A DNA stretch of 64,000 nucleotides, taken from contig CM012954.1 of the NCBI GenBank assembly GCA_000181795.3, positions 6,091,470 to 6,155,469 on the forward strand, given 5' to 3'. Shown piece after piece: positions 13,158 through 24,759 of the stretch (positions within the stretch are counted from its first letter, which is position 1; every line of letters starts with the position of its first letter). The notes beneath the pieces are model-generated. The model did no database searches. It saw only the letters and a program-made list of their open reading frames with translations, and had not been told where the DNA came from. This stretch comes from Trichinella spiralis. Its lineage: Eukaryota; Nematoda; Enoplea; Trichinellida; Trichinellidae. Made by a program: the position numbers and the translations under genes.

Positions 13158-14148
13158 TACAATTGTCTATAGGTAGTTCAAAATTTCATTTTCTACATTA
13201 TTTGCAACGCCACAATTCAAGACAACAAACAACTGCTCGCTTCTGGAAACTAATCATGTGCTGGAATTCTAAAATATTATTTTCAATAAAACATAATTTA
13301 TTGGGATTTTCACCACAACTGTTCGGCTAAATAAAATGCTTTTAACTCGTAAATGAACATTTTCAACACAGCTACAGAAAAGAATTAAAATTATTTAAGG
13401 ATGCATCAAAAATTGAACAATTTAACGAGACGACTGGATGTATACTTTGATAAAGTTTCATTTGCTGCAATTCATTTCTTAAAGAGTAATTTAAATATTT
13501 GAAAAAGAAGCATTCAAACATACATTACAGAAAATTACACATGTCAATATTTTCGTAAATAGAGCAAATGGTATTTAATAGAGTCTAATACAGTATGTAT
13601 ATTCAATGACAAGTAAAATTCAGGTGTAATTTTGAAAAATTATAAATTTGAATTGATTTTTTTTACATCTGCTTCAAAAATAATGCATCACTTAAGAAAA
13701 CAAAATGAACGTAAAACAAATTTGAAATTATATTTAAATAATTTCCCTCTGACAACACAAAAAAACCATTCACAATTTGACATTAAATATTAGCATTTTG
13801 TTAAATTGAAATTGAAAAATTAAATTATTTAGTTTTCTATTTATTCTCAACAATAACCCAAGTTAGAATTGTCGTAATTCTGAAAGCGATTCAAGAAAAC
13901 CTACTGACTAAGCAGAATCTGAAAAACAGTTGTAAAATATATTCAGACACGTGTGAATATATATACATTTAATGAAATGTTAATGCAGTATTCACAAAAT
14001 TTACACTTCTGCAACTTCAAAAGTGAACAAATAATAAAATTGCATAAATGCAGAAATTGTTCACAGAAAATTCTTAAAAAATGACAAAAAAAGTGATGAT
14101 ATTGAGTGACGAGAGAAAAAGTTCAAGTAGAAGTCAATATTAAGCTTG
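13158..14148. other. Intergenic, PIKfyve upstream
   Basis: About 990 bases of AT-rich sequence between the stop of the small membrane-protein gene and the PIKfyve start. I see no gene. It may contain the PIKfyve promoter or 5' untranslated region. Confidence 0.5.
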
Positions 14149-14679
14149 TCAAGTGGATAAGTCAAAGTGGACGGCTCTTTTCGGTGCAGAACGATTATTA
14201 TCGACGGTACGTTTTTCCACGACAGTATCCGGAGATCTGTTGGACAGTTGAAGTAAAATTAAAAAACTGACCAACGTAGCGAAGAAGAAAATAACCGAAA
14301 TGGCAATCGTGGAATATTGAAGAATAATTAACGTTGTCGAGACTTGTTCCAACGTTTGGGCCAGTTGCACTAACGGTTCGATCAAATCGCCGTATGCGCA
14401 AAGTTTCAAGCACGAATCGGACACTGATTCCCCATTTGGTAGAATCGGTCGCGCCATACGGTGCCAAGGATCAAATTCTGAACTATCCCCACGTGAACCA
14501 TCTCGACCAGATGATACCAATTCCATTACACCTTTGGCAATGTTCAAGCCGCCGTCCAGAGCCTGGATACGATTCGACTGAAACATACTCTAACAAACAA
14601 GCGCAATGATCCACAACAAGACCTTCAAATTACTGTACAAGGCAACATCGTTTCCTCGTCCAACGTCCAAATAAAACAT
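14149..14679 (-). CDS. Small single-pass membrane protein, unrecognised family
   Basis: I do not recognise this protein. The proposed model has two exons, 14623-14679 and 14149-14577, split by a 45-base intron in phase 0, giving 162 residues. If that junction is wrong, the second exon can also start from the ATG at 14586. The C-terminal half has one strong hydrophobic helix (motif STIAISVIFFFATLVSFLIL) preceded by a leucine-rich amphipathic stretch that may form a coiled coil, then a polar tail of about 35 residues. There is no signal peptide. The layout suggests a tail-proximal membrane anchor with the N-terminus in the cytosol. Its ATG lies only 90 bases past the MLH3 stop on the same strand, so the two may be co-transcribed. 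Confidence 0.65.
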
Positions 14680-14769
14680 ACGCAACACTCCAAATTCTTC
14701 TTCAACTTCTGTATACACTGCCAGTCAGGATAGTGAAAATTCAACAACTGCCGCCACCTCCTTCTCTGT

Positions 14770-17700
14770 TCATGTATTAAACGACCGTTCAATCCCAATG
14801 GTAGTCAACATTTCCCTAAGAATCGATGCTTCCTTCTCACTTGTCAGATTATTTGCACTTCTTGAATCCAATGAAGACAAATTAAATAAAGGAACTACCG
14901 ATCGTCGACCATGTGCACAATGAAACGGTGCTTCACATTCAACAAGTTGTCGAATCAAATTTTGACACTGATTCAAAGTTAACCGGTCGCCAAATCGAAT
15001 CCCACCTATAAAGTAGACAATAAAACGTGAAAAATGTAAACGTTTTTTTACTTTAGAAAAAATAATATTCCTTCTTCTTCTTCTTAAAAAATAAACAAAC
15101 AAACAAACAAATAAATTCTTATAGACAAGCTTATTTATATTTCACCTCTGCAGGCCCAGTCTGCAAAAGAACGACGAAAAATTGGCGGCAATTTTCTACG
15201 AGATGGTAACGATCCAAATTCCAAAATCTAAAAAAAAAGAACATCCCATCAATAAATCAGCTAATTTTTCTACATCGATTTCTGTTGCTTAAGAAATTGT
15301 TTTTCATTTCAATAATATTACACATCAATTAAATTTTCTTTCATCACTCGCAAAGGTTGATTTTAAAAAATAACATAACTTTTACATATTTCCTAAAAAA
15401 ACGAACTTTAATAAAGAATTATTAAAAATATACCTGCTGGAAAACTGATTTCAAAAACCTTGCAGTTATACAATTCTGTGAAATATTCCATTTTCCTCTT
15501 GCAAAGCAGATCGGTACAGTGAAAATTAAATAACGAGAATTCTCAAAATTGATTTCTATTCCATACCGCTCTGAAAATAGATATTTAATTCAACAATTTA
15601 CTAAAATGTCAATTTTAATGAAACACTTCTTGTTATCAGAGTTGCAACTGATATACATATATATATATGCTTATTTATTTATCGAAACAATTGATTTTTA
15701 ACCCACAAAGTCAACTTCACAAATTTCATTCTAGTAGTCTACTCGATAATAACAATATTGTGTTACATTTCTAATAAAAAGCAATTTCATGTTTTAATCA
15801 AAATTAATGACTTGAACGTTTAACTCAGAATTTGCTGCTGTTAAAAAAAGCTGAAAATTGAAAATGATTAAAAATTTTCTTACCAATAATATCTTTAAAT
15901 GAGAACCATTTCGAAGAATTGAAAAAATTGATTTCTATCGGATGACTTAATCTTGCTCTGGCTATACGACCTTCCACAATATGTTCTATAACTCAATTAA
16001 TTTGCATAAAATTTCAGTATGAAAACTGATGTGCATAATTCATCTGAATAATAACACCTATTCGCTTTTATACTGTACTTGGAATAATTTATACAGTACT
16101 AATCACAAATAAACTTCAATTTTAAAGTTATTGAAAATAACTCACCTCTCAGCAATTGCTCTAATCGAACTCGTTCTGATACTGCGTGTTGATCAAACAA
16201 TAAAAGAAGTGCCGTTCTATCATTCTGTTTACTCTCCACAGTCGCTCGACAAATTACAAATTTACAATCATACTGGGCAATAACCTAAACAAAAATGATA
16301 CCGATTTTAACGAATGAATTTCTTTATGAATGAAATACAATTTTTTATAAATTATTTATAAAAACATTAATATTTACTGATATGTTTTTCATTGTTTCTT
16401 TACATATTTTAATTTCTTCAAAACTCTTCACCGGTGATGACACAGCGACAAGTTGCATTTCATCTAAAAATATTACGATAGAAACAAAAGTTAGATTCAG
16501 AAATTGTTTTTTTTACCTTCAACTAAAATATTTGAATTTTCTTCAACTGTACATTTACTGGTAGAGTTACTGTAGATCGGTGTCTGAGAAATGGATCTTT
16601 TTTCATCGTTCAATAATGGTAACAAGTTAGTAAAATTTTCGTGAAGCTGAAAAGAAAATTTGCAACCTGGAAGCAAACATCTATTCTCTTTGGAAAGCAA
16701 TTTTTCATTTTGCAATGAATCCCCATTAGAAAGAGGTTTCTGAAATAAGCTTTCGATCGCTTCTAGCAAACTTTTCCATTTATAACACGATTCAATAGCG
16801 CGTAAACCTTCTACCATAAAACGCTCTACCAAACGAGTGTCTATGGTCAGCAAGAAAACTGAACAACTATCCTTTCTTCCATTTTTCAGCTTCTCAATCA
16901 GTGAAATAACCTAAAATTGAAAATCAATACGCAGATTAAATGTTATACACACATCAATGTGAAAAACCAATACAAACGTATGCAATTCAGTTTGCCAAAA
17001 TATCGGAATATCATTCCAGTATATACATTGGAGGGACACTGTGTTACTTTCTTCTGTACCAATCCACAAACTGAGCTTGAAATCTTCATTTTCAAAGCGA
17101 ATTTGATCACTCAATTGATGAGGATAAATTTCAAAAAACAGCTGCAAAAATGATTCAGACAAGGTTTCGCATCGAGTTGATCGAAATGCACAACTTTGAT
17201 CGCTTTCATCGTGCAATTCTATGATAACTTTGGGGTGTTTAACAGATATCCATCGAAGCCGAAGTTTCAAGTTCTCAAGCTCCTGAGAAGGCTTTATACC
17301 TGCAAAACAAAAACTGAAAAATGGAAATTGAAATTTGTAGTAAATTTTTAAAGAAATACTTTTCTGACGGACAGGGGTCTTGGAAAAAAGTTTCTGAACA
17401 GTAATGGTGGTTCCGTGGCATTTTCTAGACTGAATTTGAACCGAATCTTTGAGAAAAAAGCAATCGGAAAACGTTCTGGAACCATCAACCGATCGCTTCA
17501 AAGCTGCGCAGTATCGAGCTTTGAAGCCCACAGCTCTCCCACGTGGTCTGCTATGAATAATCACTTCGTCGGCAAGTTTGCAAACATCTTTCAAATAAGC
17601 AGGCATTTTATCGGAGGATGTAAGCATTGTTTGATCCATACCGTCACCATCATCGATTATTTGAAATTTAAATTTTTCTACGTGCACACGAATCACTACT

Positions 17701-17804
17701 ATAGAACTGCTGGCGCGAAGAGAGTTCAACAGAAGAATTTGCACACAGTCAGAAAAGGACAACACTTCATAGGCAAGATTAAGATGAAATTGCCAATGGT
17801 CCAT
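14770..17804 (-). CDS. MLH3: MLH3-like MutL homolog with degenerate ATPase
   Basis: MLH3 pairs with MLH1 to form MutL-gamma, a nuclease acting in meiotic crossing-over and mismatch repair. Nine exons: 17360-17804, 16974-17299, 16517-16910, 16378-16463, 16146-16284, 15884-15985, 15434-15570, 15146-15227, 14770-15005, giving 648 residues. All phases agree. The C-terminal domain keeps the endonuclease motif DQHAVSERVRLE, then WACRGGIRFGDRLTL and FHCAHGRRSVVPL, which match the MLH3 order. The N-terminal domain keeps NSL, DDGDGM and HGTTITVQKLF. The catalytic Glu four residues before that Asn is Ile, the Asp of NSxDA is Arg, and the block carrying the GFRGEAL lid motif is missing with no intron to hide it. 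The start is slightly shorter than usual, so a missed first exon is possible. Length is near yeast Mlh3 and far below human. Assignment to MLH3 rather than PMS2 rests on the CAHGR motif and overall layout. Confidence 0.88.
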
Positions 17805-18315
17805 GATATAAATTTTGTTGCATTCTGGCTATTTATCAAGCTAATTTAAAACACAACAGTACTTGGAACTAAGTTCGATTGTAGATTTGGAAATAACATT
17901 GAAAGACCAAAACATGTCTTATACGTTTCTAGTGTATAATACTAAATGATCGAATTTACAACATCCTAAACAAAGAAAAATCAATAACATTTAAAAAAAC
18001 TGAAGGCAAAAATTATGCAACATAAAAAACAATATACAGTATTTTTTATAACACTCAAGTATAAAATAATAGTAATTACACTGTAAGTATACAATTTCAT
18101 CAGTTAAAGCTAATTTCTTTTATTTAATTTCATTCAGTATTTAATGAATTGAGTTTATGTATAATTTAAAAGCATGAAGGTTGTTCATCGTGATTTTTAA
18201 AAATTCACAAAGATGGGAGGAAATTTTACTTTCATTCACAATACGAAGAATGGAATCACGAATTTTTCTATTCATAATAAGAGACTTATTCTCTTAACAA
18301 TTAATAACTAAAATA
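17805..18315. other. Intergenic, MLH3 upstream
   Basis: AT-rich sequence with no supported gene. A short open plus-strand frame overlaps the MLH3 5' end and is a shadow of it. Confidence 0.5.
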
Positions 18316-19338
18316 TTATGGGTTAACTACATTTGTCGGAGTCAAAACATAAGTGTTACACTGTGATCGTCGATAATCCACTGAAACACGTAACACAGAA
18401 CATATTTCAGATAATGAAATACGATACTCACTGAATCGCACAAAGCAAAGCACAGAAGGAAGAATGCAAGATAACATATAAAAGTTTAACAACACCAATA
18501 AATTAAATTGCTCAGTGATTATACTATAAGCAGTAACATTAAAACCAGCAGAAATTGCGAAAATGCTCAAAGGAAGATGATAGGCAATATTTGGACAAAT
18601 GAAAATCCACTTGTTCATGAGAAAATATGCATTAAAATGTTGTCTACTCTGATTTCCTTCCAAATTGAAATATCTTGGTTTAAAATGACTCAAAAAACAG
18701 CTTCTAAAAGCGTAAATGCAAAGTGCGATACAAGGAAATAAATTTAATAAAACCAGACATGACCAATGTGTGACATTCAATGGCAAATTGTCCATCATTT
18801 TCCCAAAAGCAGACGGCTTAACTTCATAGCAAGGCGTTGGGCCATTTTCTACCGTACCGTCCGGCAAAACCGCGTGCGTTACCCATGAAGGCAATGTTAT
18901 CAAACAAATTGCCACAAAACTTCTTGAAACTCGTCGAATCACAACGCACTGAGAACAATTTGAAAACAGAAAAGACTGAAAATTTCTCGAAGTTTCTCGA
19001 ACAAGTGAATCACAAATGGCTGCAGTTGAGACCCACAACCACAAAGTGTACAGTCGATTTACAAGAACTGCTATCACTAATGCAAGTTTGCTGTAAACAG
19101 TCAAACGACTTGAACATTTATATACGTTATCTGAAGATTTCAATATCAATATGCAAAGCAAAAAGGAAGAAAATATATAAGTACAATCACAGATCGATAT
19201 AACAGTGGATAACCATTTTAAAATTGAACAAACTATTAATCGCCGTAATATTATCAGATGAAGGATGCATAAAAATACAGCTAATGGACAGAAGATTACA
19301 TAAACAATGTAAAACTGTTCAGAAAAATCCACAGCCAT
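18316..19338 (-). CDS. Seven-transmembrane receptor, rhodopsin-like, orphan
   Basis: An intronless frame of 340 residues with seven hydrophobic helices, at about residues 8-30, 38-65, 83-110, 146-165, 195-220, 245-270 and 283-310. The loop between helices 4 and 5 carries an N-glycosylation sequon (NVT) and a Cys, as in rhodopsin-like receptors. The classical DRY motif after helix 3 is not seen and a basic stretch (VIRRVSR) occupies the intracellular loop. This fits a divergent nematode peptide or chemosensory receptor. The ligand cannot be guessed. The ATG at 19338 sits immediately before the first helix. The lack of introns contrasts with nearby genes and may reflect retroposition or lineage-specific intron loss. 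Confidence 0.75.
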   Translation of the reverse strand: MAVDFSEQFYIVYVIFCPLAVFLCILHLIILRRLIVCSILKWLSTVISICDCTYIFSSFLLCILILKSSDNVYKCSSRLTVYSKLALVIAVLVNRLYTLWLWVSTAAICDSLVRETSRNFQSFLFSNCSQCVVIRRVSRSFVAICLITLPSWVTHAVLPDGTVENGPTPCYEVKPSAFGKMMDNLPLNVTHWSCLVLLNLFPCIALCIYAFRSCFLSHFKPRYFNLEGNQSRQHFNAYFLMNKWIFICPNIAYHLPLSIFAISAGFNVTAYSIITEQFNLLVLLNFYMLSCILPSVLCFVRFSEYRISLSEICSVLRVSVDYRRSQCNTYVLTPTNVVNP

Positions 19339-20390
19339 CGTTTATGGATATTATAATGTAATAATAAATCTCTATTATAAACACATGTCTAAAATCAATG
19401 TGAACAGATTTGCTTGAAACAAGTATTACATGATAAAGATGGTACTCGGACAAAATGACACAATGATCACGTTCGATTTTCGTAAAGCAAACAGTCAGTA
19501 ATGGAATATTCAATGCCAGATTTAAGCACTCATTTTTCAACATTGCACTCCCTTATGCAAAAGTAATAAAATCGATTCTCTCATGAGTGCTTTGTCAAAT
19601 AAACATTTCCACTTTTAATAATACATACAAGGGTTATTGTAATTGTTATTTAAAAAATATCTCAACCTTAAAGCATCAAAATACCTTGATGAAGCCCACT
19701 TTCCGGAAACTTTGCTTTTTTATAAATATCATTCTTACATTTAGCATTCTGGTAAGTACACAGGTATTAGATTCGCAATACTTTTCTGGCATATGACAAT
19801 AAAGTTAGGCAAAACGCATCTACATCATAAATTACTTACCAGAATAAAAGAAATATGAAAGTATTTTTTAAAGTTATAATCTTTAATATCACTTCGGTAC
19901 TAATTCATAATTCAATACTTACAACGGTTAACTTGTTTACTTTTTTTAAAACATCATGGATGACGAGTAACTTTCGGTAATTACTGCATATCTTGACAAT
20001 CCCATTCCTACATTCCTACGGTAGAAATGGAATATTTCGTCAATTATTTGTGTGATTTTTCAATAAAAATCAACTCTCAATACAAATCTGTTTGCAAACC
20101 TCTTCTGCGAAATCTTGCTTACAAATATTCCCATTTTATTCGAGCAGATTCTTCGAAAAGTTTTCTTATATCCATTTGTTTCACCCTATTAATTAATATT
20201 AGATTCTGAAAATTAAATTTATTGACGAAATTGTCAAATATATTACATATAATATTTAAAAATATGAAAAATTCTTGATGAAATTGACGAATCCATGAAT
20301 TTTTAATCATTATATAAAAATAAATACAATTCGAACAATAACAAAATTACAGTATTTACAGCAATAGTAATAATAAAGTGCAAATGACAT
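19339..20390. other. Intergenic
   Basis: AT-rich sequence of about 1.05 kb. Short open frames near 19587 and 20027 have no motif, no splice partners and a base composition like the background. Confidence 0.5.
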
Positions 20391-21077
20391 TTAAAAGGTT
20401 TTAAGGGATTTCGCCTTAAGAGGTTTGGTTTTATACAACAGCTGCTGTGCAACCAGCGTGCTCATAAAATAGTAAAGCCGACACTGCTTATACGACTTGA
20501 GTAAAATTCTGATGAACCAAACTTCCATGCAAACAAAGAGGAGCATAATAGCGAGGAAAATGGAAGCACCGATGCGAATTGCCTTCTTCAGCCAAAGGGT
20601 GTCAACTTCTGTATGAAATGGTGTCGTGACATCCATGCATTGTTGTGGATGAACGAAAGCTAAATAGATGATGAAAAACGCGAACACGGTGCACATGAGA
20701 GTTGTGGCGATTTTCACAACAAGCTGAGGAAGCAAGAGTAAATAATGTCGTCTGCATATCGCATATGTGGCAATGGCTGAACTCGCATAAGAAACCCAGC
20801 ATACCGGAACAGTGAATGTCAGCCAGCTAGCCGTCAAAGCGTTGTTGGTAACATTTGCATAAAACAAAATACCCCTAACGACTACTGCTGACCAGAAAAT
20901 AGCGTCGACGATGCTTGTCACCACTACTGCCGTTTTGATTCGCAGTCGACCGCAGAAAAACCTTTCATTATGAATTAGGAAATCAAACTGATTATCCGAC
21001 GTGGTTGTTAGCTGATTCTGGTCATATTTTGTCAACCAACGTGAATTGCACGTATTGTGATTTCTGAAATATTTCAT
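20391..21077 (-). CDS. Four-transmembrane protein, LAPTM4/DUF7027-like layout
   Basis: An intronless frame of 228 residues starting at a true ATG. A hydrophilic N-terminus of about 45 residues ends in a Cys-containing stretch (RFFCGRLRIKT) just before the first helix. Four hydrophobic helices follow at about residues 48-72, 83-107, 118-142 and 168-192, then a basic C-terminal tail. Four helices with a Cys/basic junction before the first one resembles lysosomal LAPTM4-type and nematode DUF7027 proteins. The resemblance is in layout only and no diagnostic motif is present. A role in endosomal or lysosomal membranes would be a guess. It is a real-looking gene of uncertain family. Confidence 0.65.
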   Translation of the reverse strand: MKYFRNHNTCNSRWLTKYDQNQLTTTSDNQFDFLIHNERFFCGRLRIKTAVVVTSIVDAIFWSAVVVRGILFYANVTNNALTASWLTFTVPVCWVSYASSAIATYAICRRHYLLLLPQLVVKIATTLMCTVFAFFIIYLAFVHPQQCMDVTTPFHTEVDTLWLKKAIRIGASIFLAIMLLFVCMEVWFIRILLKSYKQCRLYYFMSTLVAQQLLYKTKPLKAKSLKTF

Positions 21078-22367
21078 ATTTTTCCAAAGCTATTTCTCGC
21101 GACAACTACGTCTGAACAACTCCGAACAATTTTAATCTGAGCAGTTTACGCTGAGTTTCTCTTAATACAGGATAGAATATATTCCTTGGGGAAAATTTCA
21201 GTTGCTCTTCTGAACATTCATTCACAAATCAATCATGTAATTGAAGGAAAATTTCATTTTGAACTGCCTCTGAGGTATCAAATTTCTATCACTTAATCTT
21301 CATTTCAGTTAATCGTGGCAGCTAATCTGCACTATAAAATTTATTTATTTAAACAGACTGTAACGTATGTTTTGCAGCGGCTGAACAGTGTTCTACAGTG
21401 TTTCCTGTGCGCTGTTTCCATTGCCTATTGAAGAAAAAAGTGCACAAGCCATCTGCAGCATTCAAAAGGATAGTTTTAAATTGTCAAATCGGAAGATATT
21501 TTCATAAATAAAACCTACAAAAATATTTTAGAACCCCCAATTAAATTCAATTATAACAACTGCTGACTTGGAATCAAAACATGCGTTAGACAACAGATTA
21601 TACAAACGATAAAATAAACAGTGAATTTCATTTGAATTTTCAATTTTATGATTCATGATCTAGATGCATCAACTGATGAAACTAAATTTTAGTTTATCAC
21701 ATATATTATTCAACATAGAAACGTCAACAAAATAAATAACACATAAAAAGCATGGATGCAGCAGAAGAAAATGATTACTTTTCAAATTAAAAAAACATTA
21801 CAATCAATTACTGTATAAATTAAAATAATAAAGTTATCATCTTACGGTATTCTCAACCTAGCAAGTATTTATAAAACCTGCTGGTAAAACAATTTACTCA
21901 CTACTTATTAATTTCTTGTAATAAAACTGAAATACAGTGCTGACTAATGCTCCGTGAAATAAAATAAAATTTTATTTTTGCTAATTACAGTAATTCTTTA
22001 GCAGTTTCACTGTGCAACGCTGAACTTCAAAATTGACCTCAACCTATCCCCAACAGTGTAGCTGACACAGAACTGTCATCACTTCGACTTGTTTTTAAAG
22101 GTAAAACGGTTGCTTTGTCTGCGCAGCATCGAATCTGCAATGAATATTTGTTTGTAGAAAAGGAGAACACAGAAAACATATCATTTTCTAATCAATAAAC
22201 TTCAGCTCAGCAGAACTTCTGAAACTTAATTGAACTGCTCACTGTTACAAACAATAAAGGTAGCAATTTCTGAAGTATGAAAACCTGCTTCCATTAAATT
22301 CAAACAACAACAGAATTCAAACATCACTACTGCTACTGTAATTGTTGTGTTTTGAAAACAAGAAAAG
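21078..22367. other. Intergenic between divergent genes
   Basis: About 1.3 kb of AT-rich sequence between a minus-strand and a plus-strand gene. No coding frame or RNA gene is evident. It presumably contains both promoters. Confidence 0.5.
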
Positions 22368-22820
22368 ATGCGTTTCAGAATATTCATCTTATTCACGCTG
22401 ACTATTATATATACGATTACACCTTCAGAAGGGCGTACACGTTGCGTCAAAGCAATCGGTAAGCTGATTTGTAAAGCAAATGCTACGCACGCAGTCGACG
22501 TGGAAATCGAATTATTCGACGATGACGGTAACCAGTTATATGTTTTAAAGAAAATTTGATAATTACCAATCATGCAAAACGTATTGTATGCCTTAGGATT
22601 TTTGAATCCTGACGATCAAATGGGATGGACTACCTCCAATGACGACGGTACTTTCCATGTGGAAGGATGTGGTTACGACTTTTTGTCTGATCCGGACCCT
22701 TATCTAAAAATTTGGCATGCATGTGGTGGTGGATCACATCGCTATTATCGAACGCCGATACAAATGATTTTTCAGCCTGAAGTAAACGATTTTGGAGAAA
22801 TAGTACTCGATCAAGAATAG
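22368..22820 (+). CDS. Secreted transthyretin-like family protein
   Basis: Two exons, 22368-22527 and 22597-22820, joined in phase 1 across a 69-base intron give 127 residues. An N-terminal signal peptide of about 22 residues is followed by a transthyretin-like beta domain. Family hallmarks are present: an early Cys pair (RTRCVKAIGKLICK), an acidic loop with DDDG and NPDD, the core TTSNDDGTFHVEG, and DPYLKIWHACGG in the latter half. Nematode transthyretin-like proteins are usually secreted, about 130-150 residues long and often abundant in excretory products. In C. elegans, TTR-52 bridges dying cells to engulfing cells, but most members have no known function. This copy is slightly short. Confidence 0.88.
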
Positions 22821-23069
22821 AAAAAGAAAACAAACTGAATAATCTTTGCTATATTACATTGCTTTTCTTTGCAATACTGAAATATGTACACTGATTTTTT
22901 CGTAAGCAATCAAAATTAATTCAAATCACTAACAAGTTAATAAATAAAAATAGCACAGTTTGCAAAATGAATAAATAAATTTGAAACAACACTTTTTGAG
23001 CATTGTATTTCTCTTTGTAAGCAACGAATGTTAAAACGAATGAATGTAAGGCAAACGTACAGCAGCTTT

Positions 23070-24759
23070 CTATGAAAGGGAAATTTTTTTCGAAAAATCG
23101 TATTCGATAGTCGGAATTACAGACTGAACAAATTTAAGAAAAACAATCATATACCTGAAAAGAAAAAATCAACAAATAGAAATATTGAACATACAAAAAC
23201 ATACTGATGCACCATCAAACGACCTCCATCTTCTTCAAATCGTTCAATCAAACGCTTCATCATTTCAGCATGACGACAAGGGTGAATTGAAGCCATCGGT
23301 GGGCTCGGTATGTGAGGATGCGTTTCTACAGTAATTGTCTTTTTTAAGTGATCTTGTGAAAAATCTTCATACATTTCTTTTACAGTCAGTAGGGTCTTAT
23401 TCTAAGAACAAAAAGTACCTTTCAAGGCGTCAAAATTAAGAAACGTTTATTTAAAAAATTCACCTCGTCATATCCAAATAACCACATTCGTGGAACTTGG
23501 TAATATTTATCATAGGTAATGCTTAAATCATACGTTCTAGTACGCCGTATATTGTCTTCAACACTGTTCATACATTTTGGCCTTACGGTAACTAATGTGT
23601 GCTAAAATTAATATAATCGGTGATTTCTTAAAATAAAAGAATAACACAATATATGTATTTATTCAGATTATGAAAATCATACATGCTTTGTGTAATATTT
23701 TATCTGTTAAATTTTAATCAGAAAATGCATTGCAGTAACAATAAAGTGCATACTGGATCTTCTTCTTCCAATCCATTTGTAAAAAAATCGTCCATACTAG
23801 CAGCTGGCGTATTATCATCATCATCTTCTTCTTCTTCAACTTCTCTTTGCTCCATGTCATTCTTGAACGCTTCAGTGCCTTTAAATTCCATGCTGCATGG
23901 TTGGTTTGCTTCACTGTCTGCTTCAGCTAAAGAAAATAAGTAAATTAAAAAAACATCAAATAAACAATAAGCAAATGACACTGCAAATGACATATATACA
24001 TATGTATATGTATATATATATATAATGCAAAACCATTCATTATTCATTTTTCTTCGGTTGATAAACATAAAGAACTCACGACTATAATAATGTGTGTCTA
24101 CCCATCCTTCATCACTTTCACTTTCTTCAATAATTTTCTCTTGTCCTTGCAAATATTCAATGTCTTTGCAACGCCGGTAGCAAGGAACTTAAAAAAATAA
24201 AAAAAGCCACACATAAATATATAATACAAACCGACGTTTTAGCTTACCATTTTTTGTAACTAAAAACTGTTTGTCCTTTGGCAAGTAAGCTTTCACAGAA
24301 GCACTGTCGCCAGTCATCCATTGCCACGTTGGACACAAAAAAACCAAATGATCGCCTGCTTCAACAAACTAAATATGGAAATAAAATAAATATATTTAAA
24401 TCAAAATTTTCATTTTATTCATTTTTACTAAAAACAATATAACTAACAATTCTCCAAACTAATTAAAGCTAGAAGTAATAATAGGCAGAACTGCATGCAA
24501 CAAACATAATTGCATTATTCAAAAAATTATCTTCTTCAAATTGCATTTGATGCAAAAAAATAAGAACAAAATAAAATACTTCATCAGGTGTAATGACGCC
24601 CGATTCTCTGAATTTTGATTCCTAAACAAAAAAGCATTATAAAGCGATAAAACAAGTATGGAAAAAATTAACAATATGACAGTAAACCTTGAGAAGAGGA
24701 GTAAAATATGTTGCTACACCAAGTGCAGAGCTTTTAAAAGTATTGACGAAGGTATCCAT
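23070..24759 (-). CDS. ATG3: ATG3, E2-like enzyme of autophagy
   Basis: ATG3 transfers ATG8/LC3 to phosphatidylethanolamine during autophagosome growth. Eight exons: 24688-24759, 24580-24621, 24248-24368, 24080-24187, 23754-23926, 23464-23601, 23205-23401, 23070-23154, giving 311 residues against 314 in human. The N-terminal amphipathic segment is followed by [15 protein letters not shown], then [17 protein letters not shown]. The flexible region is strongly acidic with Asp and Glu runs. [19 protein letters not shown] leads to the active-site motif HPCRHAEMM with the catalytic Cys near residue 260, and the protein ends with [16 protein letters not shown]. All landmarks are collinear with the family and all phases agree. 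A TA-repeat of about 30 bases lies in the intron at 23927-24079. Confidence 0.96.
23990..24023. repeat. TA-rich microsatellite in ATG3 intron
   Basis: Interrupted alternating AT repeat (CATATATA-type units) inside the ATG3 intron at 23927-24079. Confidence 0.8.

Noticed and set aside
14198..14467. Overlapping open frame on the same strand as the small membrane protein
   Set aside because: It is out of frame with the hydrophobic helix, rich in Arg and Ser and without motif, so it is a shadow frame.
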